Below, in pieces: positions 10,901 to 17,684 of a stretch of 64,000 bases of DNA; the stretch's first letter is position 1; the number at the start of each line of letters is the position of its first letter. The stretch comes from Actinoplanes sp040639655. Its GTDB lineage: Bacteria; Actinomycetota; Actinomycetes; Mycobacteriales; Micromonosporaceae. The DNA is taken from contig NZ_JBFAAI010000001.1 in assembly GCF_040639655.1 (NCBI RefSeq), forward strand, positions 186,001 through 250,000. Direction: 5' to 3'. The notes below the pieces were generated by a model. The model had not been told where the DNA came from, did not search any database, and was given only the letters and a program-made list of their open reading frames with translations. A program made the translations under genes and the position numbers.

Positions 10901-12723
10901 ACCCGGGGCAGAAGATCTTCGAGGCCGAGCACAACGACAACGGCACGGTCAAATGGCGTGAGGATGCCAAGGACGTACGCACCAATTTCACCTACGACGC
11001 CAAGGGCAACCTCACCAAGGTCGACAACCCGGCCCCGCTCGGTGACATCGCCCTCGTCCCCGACTCCCTGTCGCGGATGAGCGAGCAGACCGACGGCAAG
11101 GGGCAGAAAACCCGATACACCTACGACCAGCTCGACCGGATCGACCGGATCACGTTCCACAACGGCTCGGTCGTCGACTACGACTACGACCGGGACGGCA
11201 ATCTTCTCCGGCTGACCGACCCCAGCGGCCTCACGGTGTTCACGTACGACAAGTTCGGCCGGGTGACCGGCAAGCAGGTGCCGGGTGCCGCGGCGATCCG
11301 CTACGGCTACGACCGCAACGGCAACCTCACCGAGTACACCGACGGCGGCGGCACGGTCACCTACGCCTACAACGCCGTCAACCTGGTCACCTCCCTGCGG
11401 GAGCCGGGCGCGCCCGGTCCGGTGACTTTCACCTACGACGAGAACAACCGGCGCCGGTTCATGTACCTGCCGACCAGCCCCCGGGTCACCGTGGAGATGA
11501 AGTACGACAAGTCCGGCCGGCAGACCTCGATCGTCGCCACGAACGACGGCACCGGGGCGAAGCTGTCGTCGTTCACGTACGACTACACCAAGGGCGGCGC
11601 CGACAGCGGTCTGCGGCACTCGATGACCGATCTGTCCGGCACCACCACGTACACCTACGACAAGCTGAACCGGCTCACCGCGGCCTCCGGGCCGGGACTG
11701 TCGCGCGGCTACGGCTACGACGCCAACTTCAACCGGACGTCGAAGACCGAGAACGGTACGACCACCAACTACAACTACAACGACGCGCACCAGCTCACCA
11801 GCGGTGGATCGGTGACGTACAACTTCGACGCCAACGGCAACCTCGCCGGCTCGTCGAACGGCTTCGCGATCGACTACAACAGCATCAACAATCAGACGAC
11901 CGGGATCACCGCGCCCGGCAAGTCGCTGCACGCCCCGCTGCAGTACGGCGGAGCAGCCCAGACCGAACGCCGCCGGGCCGGCAGCGTCAACTACACGACC
12001 AGCGCCCTCGGTGTCGCCTCGGCGAGCCGGCCGGCCGGCGGGGTCAGCACCACGACCACTGTCGGTCCGGACGACATGGAACCGCCGTGGGGCACCTCGG
12101 ACTACTACACCAGGGACAACACCGGCAACCTGATCGGTCTGCGGGCCAACGGGGTCCGGTACTACTACCTCCTCGACGGGCTCGGGTCGGTGGTCGGCCT
12201 GGTGAACACCAGCGGAGCGAAGGTCAACTCGTACAGCTACGACCCGTACGGCAATCAGCTCTCCGCATCGCAGCAGATCCACAACCCGTGGCGGTACGCC
12301 AGCGGCTTCTACGACAGCTTCACCGGGCTCACCAAGTTCGGCGCCCGCTACTACGACCCCGGCCTCGGTCGCTTCACCCAGCGCGACCCGTCCGGCAAGG
12401 ACCTGCCCTACACGTACGCGACCGCCAATCCGGTGAACTACACCGATCCCACCGGGCACGGCATCGCCGACCTGATCGGGGACGTCGGTTGGTACGGAGA
12501 TCTGGGGGAGGCGGCCGTCAACTTCGCGAAGGGTGACACGGAGGCCCTGGAACGCCAGGCCGTGTCCATGTTCTTCGCCCTGGCGACCGAGGTCGCCTGC
12601 AACATCGTCCTCGGCTTCGCGGCACCGGCCACCGCCGGGGCGTCCATGGTGATCGGCCAGATCGGTTGCATCGCACTGTCCACCCAGGTGGGTGATGCAG
12701 TGTCGAACAAGCTCGAGGAATAG
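7915..12723 (+). CDS. Secreted RHS/YD-repeat protein with DNRLRE and RHS-core domains
   Basis: A 1,602-residue protein. The ATG at 7915 is preceded by GGAGG at 7903-7907; an in-frame ATG at 7894 lacks a ribosome site. Order of parts: signal peptide (WGAAVALTVVAAGVPVQA); a DNRLRE-like beta domain around nt 8850-9350; a linker with a fibronectin-like fold; a DUF6531-like entry (GTDFTLDRYYNSRN); a long series of YD repeats at about nt 10100-11900; and the RHS-associated core near nt 12160-12460, including GARYYDPGLGRFTQRDP and NPVNYTDPTG. RHS proteins build a hollow shell that encloses a C-terminal tip, often a toxin. Here the tip after DPTG is only ~87 residues, mostly hydrophobic Ala/Gly with two Cys, and matches no toxin I recognise. 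Two hairpins close the transcript. Confidence 0.9.
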   Translation: MNHAHARLGAPWKRRWGAAVALTVVAAGVPVQARPASAAPPAAPGAAPEAVTAPDCTAAQPDEPSAMTAARACGKAVENAGARSETQDVFANPDGTWTAKIYAGPVRMRGADGAWKQIDLTMRAEADGSVAPVAHPGDLRLSGKAGAGRHDLLSITVGGKRVSIGWDGVLTDPVLDGNRAIYREVRTGVDLVVEASTTGVEQFFVVKNRDAADSVAALQVPVRAEGLSTKPDGSGGLLFVDAKGRTVGTSPTPEMWDSSIDPATGGPKRISKVAVKQTARKAGVTDLALTPDQKFFDDPATVYPVTVDPQINPLGVTFDTYVKEGDSADRSGTNDLQFGLTSGNVARSFISWDTSALVGRQVTSATFNFYNWFSQSCTAAQWEVWTTDAATAATRWTNQPAWRTREVTSTATKGFNSSCNDGWVSVNGTSFLQRAVNAGQSKAHMGLRATDETSIDSIGFKQFRSSQPSAPEQQGQQPYAVVNYNSYPNALDPLKLQPGDAAETQTRTPVMRGVFSDPDGGTGRVEFEVYDRTGATLLTSGSGGTVANGNESSWTVPNDKLNANTTYRWRARGYDGSLAGPWSGWRFMTTSDGSPTGEQGRFSFQEQKLTDRLELKVNVANGNLLVMGADLKIRGTGTDFTLDRYYNSRNTSTTTLGKGWSLGTAQDVKLVYSKSDHSTADVTYHAPSGFTAKFINSGTNAWRTPPSIDAKLTRNTSTGELRLKFDKSEASFYYADSTGRLLRSVDKNDNKITFEYDGSGNVTTITDTQNRVTTLAYASGRLASATDSTGRRVSYTYNGSQNLETVTDTANGVTRYEYTGDRLTRITTPEGRITNLGYEPDTSRMLDYYELTNPGGTPDTARYTFTYSSGKTEVTDPNGTATSSTTDGITTHDYETRDRVTKVKDALGHERSKKYNANDNVETLTDSLTNTSTLGWDPNTNNLTSVGVATGAKSNMSYNDTSHPNSVTGTTDPQGNTTSYSYDAKGNKTAEESSQYPGQKIFEAEHNDNGTVKWREDAKDVRTNFTYDAKGNLTKVDNPAPLGDIALVPDSLSRMSEQTDGKGQKTRYTYDQLDRIDRITFHNGSVVDYDYDRDGNLLRLTDPSGLTVFTYDKFGRVTGKQVPGAAAIRYGYDRNGNLTEYTDGGGTVTYAYNAVNLVTSLREPGAPGPVTFTYDENNRRRFMYLPTSPRVTVEMKYDKSGRQTSIVATNDGTGAKLSSFTYDYTKGGADSGLRHSMTDLSGTTTYTYDKLNRLTAASGPGLSRGYGYDANFNRTSKTENGTTTNYNYNDAHQLTSGGSVTYNFDANGNLAGSSNGFAIDYNSINNQTTGITAPGKSLHAPLQYGGAAQTERRRAGSVNYTTSALGVASASRPAGGVSTTTTVGPDDMEPPWGTSDYYTRDNTGNLIGLRANGVRYYYLLDGLGSVVGLVNTSGAKVNSYSYDPYGNQLSASQQIHNPWRYASGFYDSFTGLTKFGARYYDPGLGRFTQRDPSGKDLPYTYATANPVNYTDPTGHGIADLIGDVGWYGDLGEAAVNFAKGDTEALERQAVSMFFALATEVACNIVLGFAAPATAGASMVIGQIGCIALSTQVGDAVSNKLEE

Positions 12724-12731
12724 CGCCCGGC

Positions 12732-12770
12732 CCCGCGATCCGTGGCGTTTATCGCGTCGCGGATCGCGGG
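12732..12770 (+). terminator. Hairpin after the RHS gene
   Basis: A perfect 11-bp inverted repeat (CCCGCGATCCG with CGGATCGCGGG), 17-base loop, 8 bases after the RHS stop. There is no T-run, as is common for actinobacterial terminators. Confidence 0.55.
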
Positions 12771-12800
12771 TAATGCGCTGACATCGATTGCTTCATCGTC

Positions 12801-12828
12801 CGCGCGGCGGCTCACGGGCCGCCGCGCG
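12801..12828 (+). terminator. Second hairpin between the RHS gene and the small membrane protein
   Basis: A perfect 11-bp stem (CGCGCGGCGGC with GCCGCCGCGCG) and a 6-base loop, all G/C pairs. With the hairpin at 12732 it suggests that the next gene is mostly not read through from the RHS promoter. Confidence 0.5.
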
Positions 12829-12871
12829 GCGCGGTGGGCAACGTGCCGTCCAGCCAGGTGAGGATCGTTAC

Positions 12872-13090
12872 ATGAGCGGTAATCTCCCGAGCAGTGGCCC
12901 CTACGGCAAGACCGGCATGCGCGTGCTGGTGATCGCGGCCGTGATCCTCGACGTGATCGTCGGTGCGATCGCGGTGAAATACGCGATCGACGGGCATTCC
13001 GCCGCACCGATGCTGCTGACCATCGCCGGATTACTGGTGCTGGTGCTGGTCGTGGTGGTGCCCCTGGCTCTCCGGCGAGGGCGTCTCTAG
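12872..13090 (+). CDS. Small membrane protein, two predicted transmembrane helices
   Basis: 72 residues. The ATG at 12872 has GAGGA at 12860-12864, seven bases away. Two hydrophobic helices are clear: VLVIAAVILDVIVGAIAV and LLTIAGLLVLVLVVVVPLAL, joined by a short loop (KYAIDGHSAAP), with a short Gly/Ser/Pro-rich N-tail and a basic end (RRGRL). No family recognised. It lies between the RHS gene and a PH-domain gene. Position and topology would be compatible with an immunity or partner role for the hydrophobic RHS tip, but that is a guess; the two hairpins before it argue for a separate transcript. Confidence 0.7.
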   Translation: MSGNLPSSGPYGKTGMRVLVIAAVILDVIVGAIAVKYAIDGHSAAPMLLTIAGLLVLVLVVVVPLALRRGRL

Positions 13091-13145
13091 ACCTGACGCA
13101 CTTCGCCGGCAATGGCAATCCGAGTCGATCTCCTAGCGGGAACAG

Positions 13146-13541
13146 GTGATACACGTGTTTGAGGACTTGAGGGCCGACATCTCCCGGGCAGCGGATCGCA
13201 TGGGATCGGCGATCGGGGCAAAGAAGGAACTGAACGACCTGGCGGACCACCTGGCGCCCGGCGAGAACGTGGCCGCACTGGTGGCCGGCAGCCACGGTCC
13301 GGGCAACGGCTTGCTCGTACTGACCGACTCGCGAGTGCTGTTCCTCTTCGAGGGCCTGATCCGTAAGGCCTTCGTGGACATCAAGATCCCGGACATCACC
13401 GCTGTCCGGTGGGAGACCGCCGTCAACCTCGGCACCATCACCCTGCTGGCCGGCGGAGAGGTGTCGATCTCCGGCGTCGACAAGGACGGAGGCGCGTTCT
13501 TCGTCGAGGCGCTGGAGGCGGCACGTTCGGCCCGCCGCTGA
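13146..13541 (+). CDS. Bacterial PH-domain (YokE-like) protein
   Basis: 131 residues from GTG at 13146; a GTG at 13155 (Met-Phe-Glu-Asp) is an equally possible start. A helical N-terminus (DLRADISRAADRMGSAIGA) precedes a compact beta-rich module with the bacterial PH pattern: APGENVAALVAGS, then GLLVLTDSRVLFLFEG, then IPDITAVRWETAVNLGTITL, GEVSISGVDKDGGAFFVEAL. Such domains bind ligands or membranes and are often found in stress or envelope proteins. The neighbour at 12872 is a small membrane protein and the pair may be co-expressed (55-base gap). Specific function unknown. Confidence 0.75.
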   Translation: MIHVFEDLRADISRAADRMGSAIGAKKELNDLADHLAPGENVAALVAGSHGPGNGLLVLTDSRVLFLFEGLIRKAFVDIKIPDITAVRWETAVNLGTITLLAGGEVSISGVDKDGGAFFVEALEAARSARR

Positions 13542-13674
13542 GGCGGTCCACCCGGAGACGGTCTTGCCCGGGGGTGGCTCCGAGGAGCGCGGGAACCCCC
13601 GGCCGGACCGTCGGCCGACGGGCTTCCTCTCCCGGTGATGTGTCCGCTCCTCCTGCCCGGGGTAGATCCGGAGA

Positions 13675-13938
13675 ATGACTTCGCAAGAGGGAACGTTCAG
13701 CCGGGAACGGACCGCCGCGGCGATGCACGGCACCGCAGAGCAGCTCGAGGTGGCCGAGGACATCCTGCACCGCAGCGCCGAGGAGTCACCGGATCCGAGG
13801 ACCACGACCCGGCTGCACGCTCTCGGAGACGAGGTGACAGCGCAGGCGCATGCCATCGACCAGCGCGCGGACCTCCTCACCGGGTCGGATGCCGAGCCCC
13901 GCAGCGACGCCTCGCGGAATGCGACGGTGGCTCGGTAA
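13675..13938 (+). CDS. Small hypothetical protein
   Basis: 87 residues, mostly charged and predicted helical (SRERTAAAMHGTAEQLEVAE, LHALGDEVTAQAHAID), with no signal peptide and no recognised family. The ATG at 13675 has only a weak upstream purine stretch (GGGGTAGATCCGGAG). Coding character is plausible from its third-position G+C and lack of a better frame, but it is weak evidence. It is followed by a hairpin with a T-rich tail at 14065-14110 that could end its transcript. Confidence 0.4.
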   Translation: MTSQEGTFSRERTAAAMHGTAEQLEVAEDILHRSAEESPDPRTTTRLHALGDEVTAQAHAIDQRADLLTGSDAEPRSDASRNATVAR

Positions 13939-14064
13939 CCGGGCATCCCGTCCCAGTGGCGGCCTACGGACAGTGACCTGTGCCACATGCGGTCGTGGGG
14001 CCCGACGGCAAATCACCTGCTATGTTTGTCGGGTTGCAGTTTTGATTTCCGTAGACGTTTTATG

Positions 14065-14110
14065 GCGCCTGATGGGTTATCTAAAACCCGTGCAGGCGCT
14101 TTTCGTTTTT
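14065..14110 (+). terminator. Intrinsic-terminator-like hairpin with T-rich tail upstream of the cold-shock gene
   Basis: GCGCCTG (14065-14071) pairs with CAGGCGC (14093-14099), with an inner GGGTT/AACCC helix, followed by TTTTCGTTTTT. T-rich tails are uncommon in this window. It could end the 13675 transcript, or attenuate a longer cold-shock mRNA leader if the promoter lies before it. Confidence 0.5.
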
Positions 14111-14194
14111 CGTGTCGTTTCGACGCGGGTGATCAACGCGGCGGCGTATAGGGGTCCGCACAGGGCGGTCTCCGACAGCCTGCGAGGAGCAGAC

Positions 14195-14398
14195 ATGACT
14201 ACAGGCACCGTGAAGTGGTTCAACGCCGACAAGGGCTTCGGCTTCATCGCCCCCGACGACGGCGGCGCCGACGTCTTCGCCCACTTCTCCGCCATCTCCA
14301 CGAGCGGCTACCGCAGCCTCGAGGAGAACCAGAAGGTGGAGTTCGACATCACCCAGGGCCAGAAGGGCCCGCAGGCGGAGAACATCCGCCCGCTCTGA
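14195..14398 (+). CDS. Cold-shock protein, CspA family
   Basis: 67 residues, a single OB-fold that binds single-stranded RNA/DNA and melts RNA structure at low temperature. RNP1 is KGFGFIAP and RNP2 is DVFAHFSAI; the start TTGTVKWFNADKGFG is canonical. ATG at 14195 has GAGGAG at 14184-14189. The preceding ~100 bases are less G+C-rich than the surroundings and include TATAGG at 14147-14152, a possible -10. A hairpin terminator follows at 14413. Actinobacteria carry several csp paralogues, so no specific symbol is given. Confidence 0.95.
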   Translation: MTTGTVKWFNADKGFGFIAPDDGGADVFAHFSAISTSGYRSLEENQKVEFDITQGQKGPQAENIRPL

Positions 14399-14412
14399 TC
14401 CACGCTCCGCTG

Positions 14413-14444
14413 ACGGCGGCCCGACTGATTCAGCGGGCCGCCGT
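14413..14444 (+). terminator. Terminator of the cold-shock gene
   Basis: Perfect 11-bp stem (ACGGCGGCCCG with CGGGCCGCCGT), 10-base loop, starting 15 bases after the stop codon. Confidence 0.7.
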
Positions 14445-14783
14445 TCGGCGTTCTCCGCACCGGCCGCGCCATCGCACGTCCACCACGGCGTCGTGCGGAT
14501 CTCCCCGGGCAGAACCCCACGACAGACTGGTATGGCCCCCCGCCATCACTCCCGTCATCGCCATCGGGTGCTGCTCTCGTCACTGTCCGACTCCGGGCGT
14601 TGCTCTGCCCTCCATCGGTAACCGGCGGAAGTTCGCGTCGCCGCCGCACTGCAGTGACCATGTACGTACGGTCGCGTTCCAGGTCGAGCACAGCAGCACG
14701 AACCCCCAGCCTCGTGCTCCAGACGCATACCTGACAGTCGCGACCCCTGAAGTCATCGCGCGACACCCCCGGAGGACACGGCT
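14445..14783. other. Gene-poor gap between the cold-shock gene and the next small gene
   Basis: About 340 bases. The open frames crossing it on both strands start or end in neighbouring genes and do not look protein-like (Arg/Pro-rich, no ribosome site). The last 20 bases carry the ribosome site for the gene at 14784. I see nothing else in it. Confidence 0.4.
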
Positions 14784-15065
14784 ATGGCAACAACCTATTC
14801 AGGCCCCGCGAGGCTGACCCTGGTCGACGGCGCATGCATCTCCGGCATGGTCTCGCTCAGCACCAACCAGCGTGGCGGGATCAACGGCTGGAGCGGCACG
14901 TTCCGTCCCGACGAGATCACGACGGATCTGCGCAACGCCGGCGAAGGGCTGCAGCTGGAACTCCCCTACGACCGGGTGGGGACCGTCGCGGTCACCGGCA
15001 TGCGCAAGCTCCTCGCCACGCAGCTGCTGATGTCCTTGACGGGGCACGGACCCGCGCCGTTCTGA
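14784..15065 (+). CDS. Small hypothetical beta-rich protein
   Basis: 93 residues. ATG at 14784 with GGAGG at 14771-14775. The sequence alternates beta-prone segments (ARLTLVDGACISGMVSL, INGWSGTFRPDE, LQLELPYDRVGTVAVTGM) and ends in a short hydrophobic helix. The G-W-x-G-x-F pattern loosely resembles small DUF4873-like beta proteins, but I cannot assign it. No signal peptide. A strong intrinsic terminator follows 39 bases after the stop, which supports a real monocistronic gene. Confidence 0.65.
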   Translation: MATTYSGPARLTLVDGACISGMVSLSTNQRGGINGWSGTFRPDEITTDLRNAGEGLQLELPYDRVGTVAVTGMRKLLATQLLMSLTGHGPAPF

Positions 15066-15103
15066 CGCCCGTGAGGGGCCGCCGGGCATCACGGTGAGCC
15101 ATG

Positions 15104-15157
15104 AGACCTCCGGCGTGGTGGAAGCGTCACGACTTCCGCCACGCCGGAGGTCTTTTC
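15104..15157 (+). terminator. Strong intrinsic terminator
   Basis: A 21-bp stem with one T-G wobble, whose base is AGACCTCCGGCGTGG at 15104, with an 8-base loop and TTTTC after it. It ends the transcript of the gene at 14784-15065. Confidence 0.85.
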
Positions 15158-15294
15158 GTGTGCCCGCAACGGTCCGCTCTCACGGGCGTCGATGTCTACG
15201 GAAAGCCTCGTCGGCCGACCAAAAAATCTGGGTTCGAACGACTAGATTTTCTTCTCCGGTACGGGTAGTGTTCCTTTCGTTCGAAGCGGAGATT

Positions 15295-15326
15295 TGAAGA
15301 CGCAGACGTGTGAAGACGCAGACGTG
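15295..15326 (+). repeat. 16-base tandem direct repeat (two copies)
   Basis: TGAAGACGCAGACGTG occurs twice head to tail with no mismatch at 15295-15310 and 15311-15326, inside the gene-free stretch. It could be a protein binding site or a chance slippage product. Confidence 0.7.
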
Positions 15327-15782
15327 TTGAGCCGAGCGTGAAGCAGGGCCCGGAACGTTCGTGGCCCGCTCGGCGGACGTGGGCAGCAGATTCCCGCGTA
15401 GCAGGGCAAGACCTTGACGTAATTCCAGGTCAGGGCAAACGCGGGCAGGGTCGATGCAGTTTCGGGACCCGGCCTGATGCAGAAGGATCCGCCGCACGTG
15501 TGCGGGGCCATGAAGTTTGCGTGGGGCCTCCACACCGGCGGGGTGGTACGACAGCAACACAGGTCATGAAAGTAGAGGAAAGGGAGGGCAGAGCACCGTT
15601 GGATCGCCTGCCGTCAGAACATGCAAGCAGTTCTGAGGCGGACACCGTAGCGCCATCGAACGTGTGATGGTCTGCGGTCACGCTCATGCGGTCCTCGCAC
15701 CGGAAGTCGCTCACCGCGGCGAGGTGTGGAAACGACAAGCCGGCGAACCTGCCGGTAGATGGTGTACCAAACCCGTAACCCT

Positions 15783-15815
15783 GGGCCCCGGCGCTTCCCG
15801 CGCCGGGGCCCTCGT
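15783..15815 (+). terminator. Perfect 12-bp hairpin, terminator-like
   Basis: GGGCCCCGGCGC (15783-15794) pairs with GCGCCGGGGCCC (15800-15811) around a 5-base loop, followed by TCGTC. No protein gene lies directly upstream, so it may end a non-coding RNA. Confidence 0.5.
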
Positions 15816-15932
15816 CATGGGGTACACGCATGGCTCGAGCGCGGGCGGCCCCGGCCGCGACTACGATCGGTACATGCACAGCAATCCCGTATGCGGCAGC
15901 GCCCGTATGTTTCGCGCCGGCGGAGGAACGCG

Positions 15933-16232
15933 ATGACCCCCAACCCGCAGACGATGCTTGTCGTCGAATATCCCTGTGATCGGTTCTGCCGCATCGAGCT
16001 CGACCTCAGCGGCGAGCGCGGTCAGATCACCCTGCAACAGCTTCGCGACAAGGCTGACAAGTCGCACCAGCGGGAACACGAACCGGAGGCTGCCGAAGCC
16101 GCCGAGGCCGAAGCGCCGGCCGCCCATCAGGAAACCGCCGGGCGTCCCGCGGCCACCGTGTTCCTGTCCGCACCGGGACGGGACCTGTCCGCACCGGGAC
16201 GAGACACCGACCAGCGGCGCCGGGGCAGGTAG
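15933..16232 (+). CDS. Small hypothetical protein with repeated C-terminus
   Basis: 99 residues; ATG at 15933 with GGAGG at 15922-15926. The first ~45 residues look folded (MLVVEYPCDRFCRIELDLSG, then RGQITLQQLRDKADKS). The rest is a charged Glu/Ala/Pro-rich tail with a duplicated LSAPGRD unit encoded by two 21-base direct repeats. No family recognised, no signal peptide or membrane helix. An in-frame open stretch extends upstream to 15759 but has no ribosome site and crosses the hairpin at 15783. Confidence 0.6.
   Translation: MTPNPQTMLVVEYPCDRFCRIELDLSGERGQITLQQLRDKADKSHQREHEPEAAEAAEAEAPAAHQETAGRPAATVFLSAPGRDLSAPGRDTDQRRRGR
16164..16205 (+). repeat. Two 21-base tandem repeats inside a small gene
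   Basis: The unit starting CTGTCCGCACCGGGACG is present twice head to tail with one mismatch (16164-16184 and 16185-16205), encoding LSAPGRD twice in frame. Confidence 0.8.
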
Positions 16233-16313
16233 ATCACCGCGACGCGCGGCCGGGGTGATGTGCACCGGCACGCACAGCCCACGCGGAGCGCCGACCCGCA
16301 GGTGAGGGGTATG

Positions 16314-16390
16314 TGGAGCCCCCGGTCGGAATCGAACCGACGACCTCGCGTTTACAAGACGCGTGCTCTAGCCAACTGAGCTACAGGGGC
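16314..16390 (-). tRNA. tRNA-Thr (anticodon TGT), 3' CCA encoded
   Basis: Read on the minus strand, the acceptor stem GCCCCTG pairs with CGGGGGC, the D arm is GCTC/GAGC, the anticodon arm is CGCGT-CTTGTAA-ACGCG with TGT at positions 34-36, and the T arm is GTCGG-TTCGATT-CCGAC. Discriminator base T is followed by CCA. It decodes ACA (and, by wobble, ACG). Confidence 0.97.
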
Positions 16391-16430
16391 GATGGGCATC
16401 ATCATAACGTCCTGTGATGCGGTCGCCATC

Positions 16431-16459
16431 TTGGCAGGTCGGAAGAAAACAAATACGGT
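16431..16459 (+). promoter_or_regulatory. Promoter for the MsiK/UgpC-type ATPase gene
   Basis: TTGGCA (16431-16436) and TACGGT (16454-16459) with a 17-base A-rich spacer, about 60 bases before the ATG at 16528. Confidence 0.5.
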
Positions 16460-16527
16460 GGCGGGGCTGTTCCTTCTACTCGGATCGTCCGGCACGTTCC
16501 TGCCGGTGGAAAGGAAGTCGCTTCACC

Positions 16528-17616
<1,089 letters not shown>

Positions 17617-17632
17617 AGCACCGCTGACTGAA

Positions 17633-17676
17633 CACGAAGGCGGCCTCCCGGACCGGAGGCCGCCTTCGTGGTTTCG
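17633..17676. terminator. Bidirectional terminator between convergent genes
   Basis: A perfect 16-bp stem (CACGAAGGCGGCCTCC with GGAGGCCGCCTTCGTG), 6-base loop, lying between the stop codons of the ATPase (+) and the propeller protein (-). Confidence 0.85.
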
Positions 17677-17684
17677 TACGACGA

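Larger units (their letters stand above)
15066..15932. other. 867-base stretch without a convincing protein gene
   Basis: It holds a strong terminator (15104-15157), a lower-G+C patch around 15210-15300 with TTCGAA-containing palindromes, a 16-base tandem repeat (15295-15326), and a second perfect hairpin (15783-15811). Open frames on either strand (for example 15430-15879 on - and 15338-15667 on +) have no ribosome site and no protein-like composition. A non-coding transcript from about 15270 to 15815 is possible but unproven. Confidence 0.45.

Noticed and set aside
10312..12459. 715-codon open frame on the - strand inside the RHS gene
   Set aside because: A mirror of the RHS coding frame, Val/Arg/Gly-rich with no protein-like features; the + frame carries clear YD repeats.
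15430..15879. 149-codon open frame on the - strand in the gene-free stretch
   Set aside because: No ribosome site, low-complexity Ala/Arg/Ser composition, crosses the hairpin at 15783.
15759..15932. Upstream extension of the 99-residue gene to a start at 15759
   Set aside because: It would cross the 12-bp hairpin at 15783-15811, and a good GGAGG stands before the ATG at 15933.
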